A stretch of DNA of 64,000 nt from [Bacillus] enclensis (GCF_001456935.1 NZ_KQ758484.1:124001-188000), one strand, 5' to 3'; counted from the stretch's first letter, positions 17,067 to 26,117 are shown. Program-made: numbers and translations. Notes: generated by a model from the sequence alone, not told the origin.

Positions 17067-17744
17067 CTATTTATTCCGCCTTCTATACAAATCCATCGTC
17101 TTAAACCCTTCAGCTAGGACCGTCTCCATTTCCTTCAGGCGTTTCTCCTGCGTTTCCTTCCGTTTCGCACTGTAAACATAGCGCGCCCAATCCTTTCGGT
17201 ACCCGGGCGTCAACCCTGCATATAGAGAAGCTATCTCTTCATTACCGCCCAAATATGTTTCAATATCTTCAATATGATCGATATAATCATCCACCGACTG
17301 GCTCTTTTTCGCACTCTCAGCCTTCTTCACCTTCTTAGGCGCCGCCTTCATGCCCACCACAGTGAATACATCATCCAGGCTGATCATCCTCGAGAATTTG
17401 AGGCTGCTTCCGTGAACATATCCTTCTTCATCATAATGATTTTCATTATAGATGCTGTCCCGCTCTATGTACGCATCGTATTTCGGGTTGTTCTTTTTAG
17501 GATAAGCAAAGTACAGATAGCCGTTATCCTTCACCAATCCCTTTTCCACCACTTCCTTCAGACGAGACGCAAACTCTTTTAAATCAAACACAAAGATAAA
17601 CACAAGATCATATTGGTCTTTTTCAATCGATGTGTCAAAGTCCACCCCGCTGAAGTCATCGATATCCTCCGGAAGGTTGAGGATGAGCTTATCAGGATAT
17701 TTGCCAAAATTCAATTTTTCAGTAACCGGTTTGGTTGAGTTCAT
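17067..17744 (-). CDS. YdeI/OmpD-associated (OmdA)-domain protein
   Basis: A 225-residue soluble protein. The C-terminal 50 residues, GYRKDWARYVYSAKRKETQ and onward, match the OmdA domain of YdeI-like proteins. The N-terminal part (about 1-150) resembles a DUF3052-like alpha/beta domain but I am not sure. The short Lys-rich linker KKVKKAESAKKS separates the two. It is bracketed by an inverted repeat. No function is established. Confidence 0.65.
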   Translation of the reverse strand: MNSTKPVTEKLNFGKYPDKLILNLPEDIDDFSGVDFDTSIEKDQYDLVFIFVFDLKEFASRLKEVVEKGLVKDNGYLYFAYPKKNNPKYDAYIERDSIYNENHYDEEGYVHGSSLKFSRMISLDDVFTVVGMKAAPKKVKKAESAKKSQSVDDYIDHIEDIETYLGGNEEIASLYAGLTPGYRKDWARYVYSAKRKETQEKRLKEMETVLAEGFKTMDLYRRRNK

Positions 17745-17784
17745 AACAAGGCTCCTTTTTTCAAAAATTCACCACAGGGCCCAT

Positions 17785-17808
17785 TGGGTCAAGGGACCTG
17801 TCCCCGCG
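17785..17808 (-). repeat. Right copy of inverted repeat flanking the gene at 17067-17744
   Basis: TGGGTCAAGGGACCTGTCCC continuing to CGCG, the inverse of 17031-17054. A related AGCGGGGACA word follows at about 17825, and another CTGTCCCCGC lies at about 39850. Confidence 0.6.
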
Positions 17809-17852
17809 GCTCCCTCTGGCCGCCTAAGCGGGGACACGGGCAGCATACTCCT

Positions 17853-18944
17853 CTATTCCCACTTAAACACCCAGCTTGCAATCATGAATCCGCCGACGAG
17901 CCATGCACCCAGGATGAGCGTCTCGGTACCGAGCGCCATGATCGATGTCCCGAGGTTCATCGTCTCACGGAGTGCTGAAGCGAGATGGGCAATCGGCAGG
18001 ATCTTCACGATAGGCTGAATGAAATCCGGCATATTGCTGATCGGGAAGAAGACGCCTCCCAGGAACAGAAGCGGGAATGATACAAAGCCTGCGATCGGCC
18101 CCGCACTTTCCGGATTCTTCGCCATTCCTGCGATGATGAAGCCGAGTGCCATGAACGCAAGCGTCCCCAGCACGATGAAGAAAATCAGTGCAAGCCAGGA
18201 GCCTGCAACATTGATGTCAAAAATAAGATTCGCAATGAGGACGACCAGCAGTGCCTGCGTCCCGTTCAGCAGTAGGCGTGCCGTGATCTGTGCGGCGATG
18301 AACGTCGATGCTTTCAATCTCGTCCCCTGCATCCGGCGCAGGATCCCGCGCTCGCGCCAGGCCGAAATCTGTCCGGCTACACCGTTCATATTGTTACTCA
18401 TGATCATCATCGCCACAATCCCAGGGACAAGGAAATCGATATAGCGGATGTTCAGCGCCTCGATCCCGACCTTCTCGACCATTACGAGCGGCTCGTAGCC
18501 GGCAAGCTCCTTGCTGTATTGATCGATGACGCCGTTCACCACCGTCAGTCCGAGTTCAGCGGTCGTCAGGTTCTTTTCATTGTAATAAACAGGCACGGAA
18601 AAGGCTCCATTACGGGCATCGATGCTGTCCCCATATCCTTTCGGGATTTCGATCAGAAGCTGGATATCACCGTTTTCGACAGCTTGCTTCCCCTCTTTGA
18701 CCGAACCGTAATCAGAGGTTTCTATCCCCTCATTTTTATCAAAAAGAGCTTTCAGGTCCTTGGATGGTCCGCTATCATCCTTATCGACGAGCCCTGCCGT
18801 CAGCGACATCGTGTTCCCTCCGCCGACGAATGAACCGAGCGCCACCATCAGGATGACCGGAAAAAGCAAGGTAAAGAAAAGTACCTGTTTGTTCCGCGCA
18901 AAAATCCGCAATTGTGCCAGGGTCAGCTGCCAATATGCTCTCAT
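17853..18944 (-). CDS. ABC-2 type exporter permease
   Basis: A 363-residue membrane subunit of an ABC exporter. One N-terminal helix (about 18-38) is followed by a large extracytoplasmic domain (about 40-185) and then five helices, the layout of ABC-2/DrrB-like permeases. It overlaps the upstream ATPase by 4 bp (ATGA). It likely exports a drug, lipid or peptide. Confidence 0.9.
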   Translation of the reverse strand: MRAYWQLTLAQLRIFARNKQVLFFTLLFPVILMVALGSFVGGGNTMSLTAGLVDKDDSGPSKDLKALFDKNEGIETSDYGSVKEGKQAVENGDIQLLIEIPKGYGDSIDARNGAFSVPVYYNEKNLTTAELGLTVVNGVIDQYSKELAGYEPLVMVEKVGIEALNIRYIDFLVPGIVAMMIMSNNMNGVAGQISAWRERGILRRMQGTRLKASTFIAAQITARLLLNGTQALLVVLIANLIFDINVAGSWLALIFFIVLGTLAFMALGFIIAGMAKNPESAGPIAGFVSFPLLFLGGVFFPISNMPDFIQPIVKILPIAHLASALRETMNLGTSIMALGTETLILGAWLVGGFMIASWVFKWE

Positions 18945-19867
18945 GATTCACGCAGCCTCCTTCCTGTCATATGGATGAAGACATCCTCTAGAGTCGCCTG
19001 CCGCGTCTGCAGATCCCTGATTTCAAAGCCATGCACCGAAGACGCTTCAATGAGCGATGTCAGGGCAATCTGCAGGTCATCTGTATACAGCTGGACGAAC
19101 GTATCCTTGACCGCCGCTTCTTTCACGCCGTCCATTTTCCCGAACCACTCCTGCTCTGGAGGATCATCCAGATAAAACTCGACCGTACTCGCCGACTGCA
19201 GTGTCTTCACCAGATTCTCCGGCGTATCGAGCGCAATCAGCTCCCCCTGATCCATGATGCCGATCCGGTCGCAGAGCACATGGGCTTCATCCATATAATG
19301 CGTCGACAGGAGCACCGTCTTCCCTCGCTCCTTCAACCGCAGCACGATATCCCATAGCGTCCGCCTCGCCTGTGGATCAAGTCCCGTCGTCGGCTCATCA
19401 AGGAACACAATCGCCGGATCATGGATCAGTGCCAGCGCAATCGCCAGCCGCTGTTTCTGGCCGCCCGAAAGCCCCTTGATCCGGTCCCTCCGCTTCTCGG
19501 TCAGCAGCATGTCTTCAATCAGACCGTCAATATCCACATGACTCGGATAAAAGCTTGCATACAAATGAAGGATCTCCTCCACCTTCAGCAGCTCGAACAA
19601 TGACGTCGATTGGAGCTGGACCCCGATCACTTCCTTCACCTTATTCACTTCTTTCCGGACATCATGACCGGACAGGCTTGCCGTCCCTTCATCCGGCTTC
19701 CGGAGGCCGACCAGCATCTCGATCGTCGTCGTCTTCCCGGCCCCGTTCGGACCAAGCAGGCCGAAGATCTCTCCCTTTTCGACTTGGAACACGACCCCGT
19801 TCACAGCCGTGAATGTCCCGTACCGCTTGACTAGATTCTTTACATCAACCATTACTTCTTCAGGCAT
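18941..19867 (-). CDS. ABC transporter ATP-binding protein (DrrA-like)
   Basis: A 308-residue ATPase with Walker A GPNGAGKTT (about residue 38), Q-loop VQLQ, signature LSGGQKQRLAIA, Walker B VFLDEPTTGLD and the H-loop STHYMDEA. The C-terminal 80 residues are the usual accessory domain of DrrA-like exporters. It is the first gene of a two-gene operon with the permease. Confidence 0.94.
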   Translation of the reverse strand: MPEEVMVDVKNLVKRYGTFTAVNGVVFQVEKGEIFGLLGPNGAGKTTTIEMLVGLRKPDEGTASLSGHDVRKEVNKVKEVIGVQLQSTSLFELLKVEEILHLYASFYPSHVDIDGLIEDMLLTEKRRDRIKGLSGGQKQRLAIALALIHDPAIVFLDEPTTGLDPQARRTLWDIVLRLKERGKTVLLSTHYMDEAHVLCDRIGIMDQGELIALDTPENLVKTLQSASTVEFYLDDPPEQEWFGKMDGVKEAAVKDTFVQLYTDDLQIALTSLIEASSVHGFEIRDLQTRQATLEDVFIHMTGRRLRES

Positions 19868-19928
19868 AATGAACCTCCTTTTCTAAAAAAACATACCGCC
19901 CCGTATTGATTGAGCGGCCTAAGATTGT

Positions 19929-20357
19929 CTATACACGATGATGATCTGCACGCCAATTCTGCACAGCCTTCTTAATGTCTTTTGGTGATAAATCCTCATC
20001 CAGCGTCCGTGCCGCCAGCCCCGGAAACTCTTCATCCGGTGCGAAACGAAGCGCAATCACCTGCTTCACTGTGAGACGCGGGTCCAGGTCACTCCCCGTC
20101 AACCGGTAGTGACGAAAATCTTCTTCGGTCCTGATGATCCGGTCCTGCAGCTGCAGGGCATACAATCTCAGTTTTGCCATAATCAATAGAAACGTAACCG
20201 CCGCAAACAGCACAATGAAACTGAGCAGTGTTTCTTCGGCAACGTTTTTTACAAAAAAGATGATGGACAAAATGAATGTCGCAAGCGACAACAGGGATAT
20301 CCCGTAGTGATACACCGGATCGACCTTACTGTGATTTTCATAGTTTTGCTGCTTCAT
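19929..20357 (-). CDS. DUF6526-like membrane protein
   Basis: A 142-residue protein with two helices at about 16-37 and 43-63, followed by a soluble tail with LYALQLQDRIIRTEEDFR and DPRLTVKQVIALRFAPDEEF, typical of DUF6526 proteins. The function is unknown. The gene begins 20 bp after AGGAGGT-like sequence and lies 60 bp beyond the ABC transporter operon start. Confidence 0.75.
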   Translation of the reverse strand: MKQQNYENHSKVDPVYHYGISLLSLATFILSIIFFVKNVAEETLLSFIVLFAAVTFLLIMAKLRLYALQLQDRIIRTEEDFRHYRLTGSDLDPRLTVKQVIALRFAPDEEFPGLAARTLDEDLSPKDIKKAVQNWRADHHRV

Positions 20358-20576
20358 ATGTACCTCCTGAAGTGTGATAGTTTCATTATATACCAGTTGG
20401 AGAGTTGTTGGAGAAATGTGACAAAAAAAGAACGCGCTGGTTGGGTCGAAAGCATATGGTTAAGAGGCCGTTATAGGTCGTTTTTTTATGGAATATGGGC
20501 TGGTCATGAGGATTTCGTGAAAGGTTGCTGCATTTAGAGAAGGATTTGGACTTCACAGAAGCATCCTCTTTTAATG

Positions 20577-20699
20577 ATTGTGCCCGCTGATGAATAATTG
20601 CGCCAGTTTCCATTTTATTGCGCCACTTTGGCGAGAATTGCGCCGGATTCCTGTTTATTGCGCCACTTCCCGGATAATTGCGCCACTTGTCGAATTTCC
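20577..20699 (+). repeat. Short-unit array 2 (six units, exact 20-bp period)
   Basis: Six units start with ATTGTGCC then ATTGCGCC five times, every 20 bp exactly, and the last runs into TGTCGAATTTCC (20688-20699). The 12 bp after each core vary freely. It lies on the far side of the terminator at 20705-20752. Confidence 0.9.
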
Positions 20700-20704
20700 A
20701 CTAT

Positions 20705-20752
20705 AAAAAAAGGCCCGTCCTTCATCACATCAAAGTGATAAAGGACGGACCT
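20705..20752 (-). terminator. Terminator of the SDR gene, GGCCCGTCC family
   Basis: GGCCCGTCCTTCATCAC and an imperfect complement with a 6-base loop, followed on the minus strand by a T tract. The outer arm matches the dispersed hairpins at 6541 and 8163. Confidence 0.85.
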
Positions 20753-20778
20753 CTCAAACCGGGCACCTGTGCCACAAT

Positions 20779-21612
20779 CTATACAGTAAACGGCGCGACA
20801 TACCGCCCGTCAATATCAGTGAAGCCGTACTCCTTCGCAAGGTCACCAGCCTTAAATACCTGCCCGCTTTTCTCCATCACGTCCGGGTCACCCGCGAGTG
20901 CAGTGATGGCCCGTCCGATATAGCGCGGCGACTCGGTCTGCTTCAAATCCTCGAAGTCCTTCCAATTCTCTTCATCCGCCCCGAAATGCTTCAGGACCAG
21001 TTCCGTCCTCATGAATCCGGGGGAAACGGCAAGGACCGCAATCCCATCCTCCTTCAATTCTTCTGACACACCATACGCCATCCGGACAAGCGCATTTTTT
21101 GCCAGGTCATAATAAAACTGTCCGGTGTACCTGCCCTCATCCCAGAAGGTGGTATGAAAGATGACCCCTCCCCGATTTTCGCGGAGCAGCGGGATCGCAT
21201 AATGATTCGTCGCCAATTGAGCCCGCACACCCGCCGTGAACATCTTATCCCAAAGAGCAAGAGGCAGCTCCCAGAAAGCCCCCGGTTCCACGCCGATATC
21301 ATGCGCTCCCCATACATTATTAACGAGAATGTCCAGCTTCCCCTGTTCTTCTCGTATCTGATTGATGACGGCTTCTGTTTCCGCATCGATCGTATGGTCA
21401 CACCGGACCGCAACAGCCTTCCCGCCTGCCGCTTCAATTTCAGAAACGGTATCATCAATCGTCCCCGGCCAATCATTGGTTGCGTCTCCCTTCGTACTCC
21501 GGCCCGTCACATAAACGGCCGCTCCCGCTTTTCCAAGCTCGATCGCTATTCCACGGCCCGCTCCCCGGCTCGCTCCGGTCACGAGTGCTACTTTTCCAGA
21601 TAATGATTTCAT
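20779..21612 (-). CDS. SDR-family NAD(P)-dependent oxidoreductase
   Basis: A 277-residue Rossmann enzyme with the cofactor motif VTGASRGAGRGIAIELG, the NNVWG segment, and the catalytic pair Tyr-x-x-x-Lys in YYDLAKNALVRMA. It resembles the longer SDRs annotated as dehydrogenase/reductase member 1-like. The ATG at 21612 is chosen for its 8-bp spacing from GGAAGGAA; ATGs at 21618 and further upstream are possible. The WYL regulator is divergent, 113 bp away, and may control it. Confidence 0.9.
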   Translation of the reverse strand: MKSLSGKVALVTGASRGAGRGIAIELGKAGAAVYVTGRSTKGDATNDWPGTIDDTVSEIEAAGGKAVAVRCDHTIDAETEAVINQIREEQGKLDILVNNVWGAHDIGVEPGAFWELPLALWDKMFTAGVRAQLATNHYAIPLLRENRGGVIFHTTFWDEGRYTGQFYYDLAKNALVRMAYGVSEELKEDGIAVLAVSPGFMRTELVLKHFGADEENWKDFEDLKQTESPRYIGRAITALAGDPDVMEKSGQVFKAGDLAKEYGFTDIDGRYVAPFTV

Positions 21613-21725
21613 GTCCATCATTCCTTCCATCTTCAAGATACTCTCATTATACGATTGTATTCTTGACATCAAGTGTCATATTTAATTAAATAAAATTAAT
21701 AAATTTCAAGAAAAAGGTGAACGAA

Positions 21726-22691
21726 ATGAGAGGCGACAGACTGATTTCCATCCTTATATTATTGCAGTCTCACGGCCGGATGACCGCGGGAGAATTGGCA
21801 AAAGAGCTCGAAGTATCAGAAAGGACCATCTACAGGGACATGGATGCATTAAGCGGGACTGGCATCCCCGTCGTTGCGGACCGGGGGAAAAACGGCGGCT
21901 GGTCGCTGCTTGAAAATTACAGGACTGATTTGACCGGATTGAAGGAAGCTGAAATTCAGGCACTCTTCGTTTCACCATCCGCACATCTGCTCGAGGATCT
22001 CGGCCTGACCCGCATCTCCTCGGAAGCAAGGAACAAATTGATTGCCTCCCTTCCATCGACTTATCGCGAAAACGCCAAGGACGTCTGGAATCGGATCCAT
22101 ATCGACACCCGTTCCTGGCGCAGACAGCAGGAAAAAACAGCTTCGTTCGAAGTTCTTAAACAAGCAATATGGGAAGAAAGCAAATTAAGGATCACCTATC
22201 AGCAGGCAGACGGAAAGACCGCCGACCGCATCGTCTCCCCGCTCGGCCTCGTGGCCAAAGGCGACCTCTGGTATCTGATCGCCGCCAAGGATAACGGCGA
22301 CATCCGGAACTACCGGGCGTCGCGCATCCAACACGCCGAACTCCTCGAAGAAACATTCATCCGGCCGGTTGACTTCGACCTCGTCGAATACTGGAATTCT
22401 TCCACCAAAGCCTTCATCAAGAACCTGCCCAGCTATGAAGTGAAGGTGGAGGCAGCCGCAGCCGTCGTTTCAAGGCTCACCTTCAGCGGCCGGTTCGCAC
22501 GGGTCCTTGAAGTTGGTGCAGAAAACGGAGAGGGGCGGGTACCCGTTACACTTTCGTTCGATACGGAAAATGAAGCCTTGGGCTATTTGCTCGGTTTCGG
22601 GGATCAGCTGAAAGTTGTCGAGCCCGAAGGATTGGGCAGCAGGATTTTGGAGATGGCTGAGAGGACGGCGGCTTTTTATCGGGAGGATTAG
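21726..22691 (+). CDS. HTH-WYL transcriptional regulator (YafY-like)
   Basis: A 321-residue regulator with an N-terminal DeoR-type helix-turn-helix (MTAGELAKELEVSERTIYRD, about residues 18-37) and a WYL ligand-binding domain (from about 140) followed by a C-terminal WCX module. The ATG at 21726 follows AAAGGTGA; a GTG nine bases earlier is weaker. It is divergent from an SDR gene. Confidence 0.9.
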   Translation: MRGDRLISILILLQSHGRMTAGELAKELEVSERTIYRDMDALSGTGIPVVADRGKNGGWSLLENYRTDLTGLKEAEIQALFVSPSAHLLEDLGLTRISSEARNKLIASLPSTYRENAKDVWNRIHIDTRSWRRQQEKTASFEVLKQAIWEESKLRITYQQADGKTADRIVSPLGLVAKGDLWYLIAAKDNGDIRNYRASRIQHAELLEETFIRPVDFDLVEYWNSSTKAFIKNLPSYEVKVEAAAAVVSRLTFSGRFARVLEVGAENGEGRVPVTLSFDTENEALGYLLGFGDQLKVVEPEGLGSRILEMAERTAAFYRED

Positions 22692-22801
22692 TGGAATTTT
22701 TATAAAATAGAGGCCTTTTTTCTCTATCGAAGGATTAACCACGGGGTTGGACGCTGCTGAATAGGCTGGAGGCAGCGTCAATAATAGTCCCATACAGAAT
22801 A

Positions 22802-22904
22802 ATTGTGCCGGAATCTGATTTATTGTGCCTCTTTTTAAATAATCGTGCCGGTATCCTGATATATGTGCCAAAATCACGATAATCTTGCCGATTGTCGAAT
22901 TTCC
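22802..22904 (+). repeat. Short-unit array 3 (five or six units, exact 20-bp period)
   Basis: ATTGTGCC, ATTGTGCC, ATCGTGCC, ATATGTGCC and ATCTTGCC cores repeat every 20 bp; a degenerate unit (ATAGTCCC) sits one period upstream. The array ends in TGTCGAATTTCC (22893-22904). It separates two co-directional genes. Confidence 0.88.
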
Positions 22905-22989
22905 TTTATCAGCCGTTTGGCAGCGGGTGAAAGGATTCCAAGAGTTTCCATCGTATTATTACTATATTCCCTTTTAAGGAGCGAAAACG

Positions 22990-23697
22990 ATGACCTACCA
23001 GGAAATCATGCAAAAACTCGAAGAACTCGGCTCGGATCAGACAAAACGGATCTTCCTGAATCACGGCGCGAAAGAACCGTTTTTCGGTGTAAAGGTCGGG
23101 GATTTGAAAAAGCTGGTCAAATACGTAAAAAAGGATCATGAACTTGCCCTCAAACTTTATGATTCCGGCAATCACGATGCCATGTATCTGGCCGGTCTCT
23201 CCGTCAACCCGAAGCTTATCTCAAAAGAAACGCTTGAAGACTGGGCGGAAAAAGCCAACTGGTATATGCTTGCGGAATACACGGTTGCCGGCGTTGCCGC
23301 AGAAAGTGATTATGCGAGGGAGCTTGCGAAGAAATGGATGGATTCGGATGAAGAGATGATGGCCGTTTGCGGCTGGAGCACCTACTCAAATTATCTGTCG
23401 ATCACACCGGATGAGGAGCTTGATTTGAACGAAATCAGGGTGCTCCTGAACCGGGCGAAGAACTCTGTCCATAATGAGCGGAACCGCGTACGCTATGTGA
23501 TGAACGGCTTTGTCATTTCAGTCGGAAGCTATGTCCCGGCCCTTCACGAGGAAGCACTGGGTGTTGCAGAGTCGATCGGGAAGGTTCATGTAGACGTGGG
23601 AAATACCGCATGCAAGGTGCCTCTTGCTACAACATATATTAAGAAAATTGTGGACAAAGATCGTGTCGGACTGAAGCGGAAGACGTGCATCTGCTGA
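22990..23697 (+). CDS. AlkD-like DNA alkylation repair protein
   Basis: A 235-residue all-helical protein with HEAT-like repeats. It begins MTYQEIMQKLEELGSDQTKR, has FFGVKVGDLKKLVKYVKKD and AVCGWSTYSN, features of the DNA alkylation repair (AlkC/AlkD) family that flips or excises N-alkylated bases. The C-terminal VGLKRKTCIC is typical of this Bacillus subgroup. AAGGAG precedes the ATG. Confidence 0.85.
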   Translation: MTYQEIMQKLEELGSDQTKRIFLNHGAKEPFFGVKVGDLKKLVKYVKKDHELALKLYDSGNHDAMYLAGLSVNPKLISKETLEDWAEKANWYMLAEYTVAGVAAESDYARELAKKWMDSDEEMMAVCGWSTYSNYLSITPDEELDLNEIRVLLNRAKNSVHNERNRVRYVMNGFVISVGSYVPALHEEALGVAESIGKVHVDVGNTACKVPLATTYIKKIVDKDRVGLKRKTCIC

Positions 23698-23709
23698 CCT
23701 TCCAAGTAA

Positions 23710-23748
23710 AAAAACACCTCCGAATACCTGAATCGGAGGTGTTTTTTT
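23710..23748 (+). terminator. Terminator of the AlkD-like gene
   Basis: AAACACCTCCGA with its complement TCGGAGGTGTTT around a 10-base loop, then a seven-T tract. Confidence 0.93.
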
Positions 23749-23793
23749 ATATTAATACGTTAAATGTCTTTTGAAAATGGCTAATTGATGCGG

Positions 23794-23925
23794 ATTGTGC
23801 CCCATAATCGGATAATTGCACCCTTTATTCAATTATTAGGCCTCTCCCCATTCTCATTGCGTCCTTCAATCAGTTAATTGTGCCCTTCATCTGAATCATT
23901 CTACCCTTCATGTCGAAGTTTCTCC
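23794..23925 (+). repeat. Short-unit array 4 (six units, period 20-21 bp)
   Basis: Units begin ATTGTGCC, ATTGCACC, ATTAGGCC, ATTGCGTC, ATTGTGCC and ATTCTACC at intervals of 21, 20, 21, 21 and 21 bp, then TGTCGAAGTTTC (23911). It lies between convergent genes, beyond the 23710 terminator. Confidence 0.85.
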
Positions 23926-23966
23926 ATCTAACATGACACACCAAACCGCTACCTATCCAATCCAAG

Positions 23967-25607
23967 CTAACGCTTCAACCCATTAATCCTCTTCGTCAAC
24001 TCCAAAAACCGCGCATCCAGTTCCGCATACTCCGCGTCCCCCGGCACCATGAAACTGAGCCGCCCAAGAACTTCCTGCCTCTCCGTCTCAAGCTTCAACC
24101 TTAATTCCTCCGCATCATTTCGCACGGCAGCCGGCTCACTCAATTGTTTAAGCACCCTGCCATCCTCGATCACGATCACGATCTTCACATCCGTCGTCTT
24201 TTCCACAAAATAGCGGTCATGCGATACGACGATCAGCGTGCCGTCATACTGAGCCAGCGTCTCCTCCAGCTGTTCCCGCGAAGGCAAATCAAGGTGGTTC
24301 GTCGGCTCATCCAGGATCAATACATCCTTCTCTTCCAAAATATACTTCATGAGCTTGCACTTCACCCGCTCGCCCATGCTCATATCCCGGATTGGTTCCT
24401 GCCACTGAGCCGCTGTAAACCCAAGGTGCTTCATGAGTGTCTGCACCCGGCCCCTTCCCTCGAATGTTTCCTTGTAGAAAAGCTGCGCAGGCGTCTCATC
24501 AAGCGGAAGATCGAACACCTCCTGGGTCAGATAGCCGATCCCGGCAGAAGGTGATACCCACACATCGCCAAGAAATTCCTCCAGCCCCATGATGATCTTC
24601 AGCAAAGTCGTCTTCCCGCTCCCGTTCGGTCCGGTGATCGACACCTTCTCGCCGTGCTGGATCGTGAAATTAGCTCCGCTGAACAGAGGCTTCCCGCCAA
24701 ATGACTTCGAGAGGTCCTTCACTTCCAGGAACCGCTTGCCCTTTTTATGCTGTGAGTTGATCGAAAACCTCACCACATGATCCTCTTCCACCTGTTCGAC
24801 CTTCGCTTTCTCAAGCTCCCTCTCCAGCCGCTTCTGCTTCGATTTCACCTGGCTGTCCATCCGCTTCGCCTTTACCCGGTAGAACTCCTTATATCCTTCT
24901 TGCTTCGTCGACTGGGCATGGGCCTTATCAGACCAGGAAGTGAGCTCCCGCATCTGGCCCTCGATCCGCTTCACCATCTTCTGCTGCTTTTCATATTCAC
25001 GCTGCTGCGTCAGCCGCTTCTGCTCGCGGGCTTCCATATAACTTGAATAATTCCCCTTATGCTCGATCAGGCCACCATGTTCAAGCGACCAGATCTTCGT
25101 CACCGCTTCGTCGAGAAAGTGGCGGTCATGCGACACCAGGATGATGGTGCCCCTGTATTCCCTGACTTGTTTTTTCAATAAGGATAAACTTTCTCCGTCC
25201 AGATGATTCGTCGGCTCATCAAGCAGCAAGAGATCCGCACTTCCGGCAAATCCTTTCGCAAGCCTTGCCTTCAGCTTCTCCCCGCCGCTCAAATGCGTGT
25301 ATTCATGCGGGGGCACCTGCCATTTTTCCAGGAGTTTCACTTCCTCTGCCGAACCCTCATCTGAAAAATAGTCCTCCGATTCCTGAACGACCATTTCCAT
25401 GTTCAAGCCGTCCTCCAGCAGGATTATCCGACCCTCCGCCGGCCTAATATCGCCATGAATCAAATTCAGGAGCGTCGACTTCCCTGCACCATTCCGGCCG
25501 ATGATCCCGATCACGTCCCCTTCCTGCACACTTCCGTTCAAACCTTCAAATAACTTCTCATCCACTATCTCATATCCCACATTCACTAATTTCAGCAGTT
25601 CTTTCAT
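23967..25607 (-). CDS. vmlR: ABC-F ribosome protection protein, VmlR type
   Basis: A soluble ABC-F ATPase that binds the ribosomal E site and dislodges lincosamides, streptogramin A and pleuromutilins. The N-terminal half carries Walker A GRNGAGKST, signature LSGGEKLKARLAKG and Walker B LLLLDEPTNHLD; the second ATPase has GPNGSGKTTLLK, MGERVKCKLM and LILDEPTNHLDLP. The interdomain arm KRLTQQREYEKQQKMVKRIE and the 546-residue length closely resemble B. subtilis VmlR as I remember it. A 250-nt attenuator-like leader precedes it. Confidence 0.9.
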   Translation of the reverse strand: MKELLKLVNVGYEIVDEKLFEGLNGSVQEGDVIGIIGRNGAGKSTLLNLIHGDIRPAEGRIILLEDGLNMEMVVQESEDYFSDEGSAEEVKLLEKWQVPPHEYTHLSGGEKLKARLAKGFAGSADLLLLDEPTNHLDGESLSLLKKQVREYRGTIILVSHDRHFLDEAVTKIWSLEHGGLIEHKGNYSSYMEAREQKRLTQQREYEKQQKMVKRIEGQMRELTSWSDKAHAQSTKQEGYKEFYRVKAKRMDSQVKSKQKRLERELEKAKVEQVEEDHVVRFSINSQHKKGKRFLEVKDLSKSFGGKPLFSGANFTIQHGEKVSITGPNGSGKTTLLKIIMGLEEFLGDVWVSPSAGIGYLTQEVFDLPLDETPAQLFYKETFEGRGRVQTLMKHLGFTAAQWQEPIRDMSMGERVKCKLMKYILEEKDVLILDEPTNHLDLPSREQLEETLAQYDGTLIVVSHDRYFVEKTTDVKIVIVIEDGRVLKQLSEPAAVRNDAEELRLKLETERQEVLGRLSFMVPGDAEYAELDARFLELTKRINGLKR

Positions 25608-25620
25608 AAAATCTTCCCCT

Positions 25621-25895
25621 TTCCGAAAAAGGAGGACACTAAAAAAATCCTCCCAGTTGATCTGGAAGGATTAGCCGTACCTGTAACGTGCACAAACAAA
25701 GCTATCCCTGTGATAGCTCCTGCAGCATCTTTAAAAATGGGCAGACTAATCCTATTTTGGTCCCGAGTTGAAATCAATCTATTTCAATTCATCGCGAAAA
25801 TAAGATTAGTTCTTCATCGTCCACCCATCACTCCTGTCATTTATTAGTAATTATACTATACCACGGAATCCATGAATGTGGCAAAAGGAAAAAGT
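25621..25895 (-). promoter_or_regulatory. Attenuator leader of vmlR
   Basis: On the minus strand, TTGCCA and TATAGT (18-bp spacing, near 25885-25860) are followed by a leader with AGGAGTG and minimal reading frames (ATGGGTGGACGATGA, or ATGAAGAACTAA). Near its end AATCCTTCCAG pairs with CTGGGAGGATT before TTTTTTT, a terminator just ahead of the vmlR ribosome-binding site. ATAGGATTAGTCTGCC and GGCTAATCC segments offer alternative pairings. Translation-coupled antitermination on antibiotic stress is the known mode for ABC-F genes; here it is inferred. Confidence 0.75.
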
Positions 25896-26029
25896 TAATA
25901 AAGCATATGCCTGCCTTCTCACCCGCTAAAAACTTTTCTTCAATAATTTGCAATTCAGAGAAGATTTAAGCACAAGATAAGTGGTAAGATATACTCTGGA
26001 GAATTATTTTCAGAAAGTTTACGATCAAT

Positions 26030-26097
26030 GTGCGGAATGTATACCCAGTCAGAGTGGACAACCCCATTTTACAGGGTGGACCCGCACGGTATATTCA
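26030..26097 (+). other. Structured 5' leader upstream of the TerC-family gene
   Basis: GTGCGG near 26032 can pair with CCGCAC near 26090, enclosing a smaller ACCCC/GGGGT-like hairpin and two GTGGAC words. The element lies about 20 bp before the ribosome-binding site. It does not match the yybP-ykoY manganese riboswitch consensus that often precedes TerC genes, so its role is open. Confidence 0.35.
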
Positions 26098-26117
26098 TGT
26101 GAAAAGGAGAGTTATTA

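Noticed and set aside
20577-20699. Phased arrays as CRISPR
   Set aside because: Units share only a 7-8 bp core with 12-bp spacers, far below CRISPR repeat and spacer length, and no cas gene is in the window.
26030-26097. yybP-ykoY manganese riboswitch before the TerC gene
   Set aside because: The conserved loop sequences of that class are not found; listed only as an unclassified structured leader.
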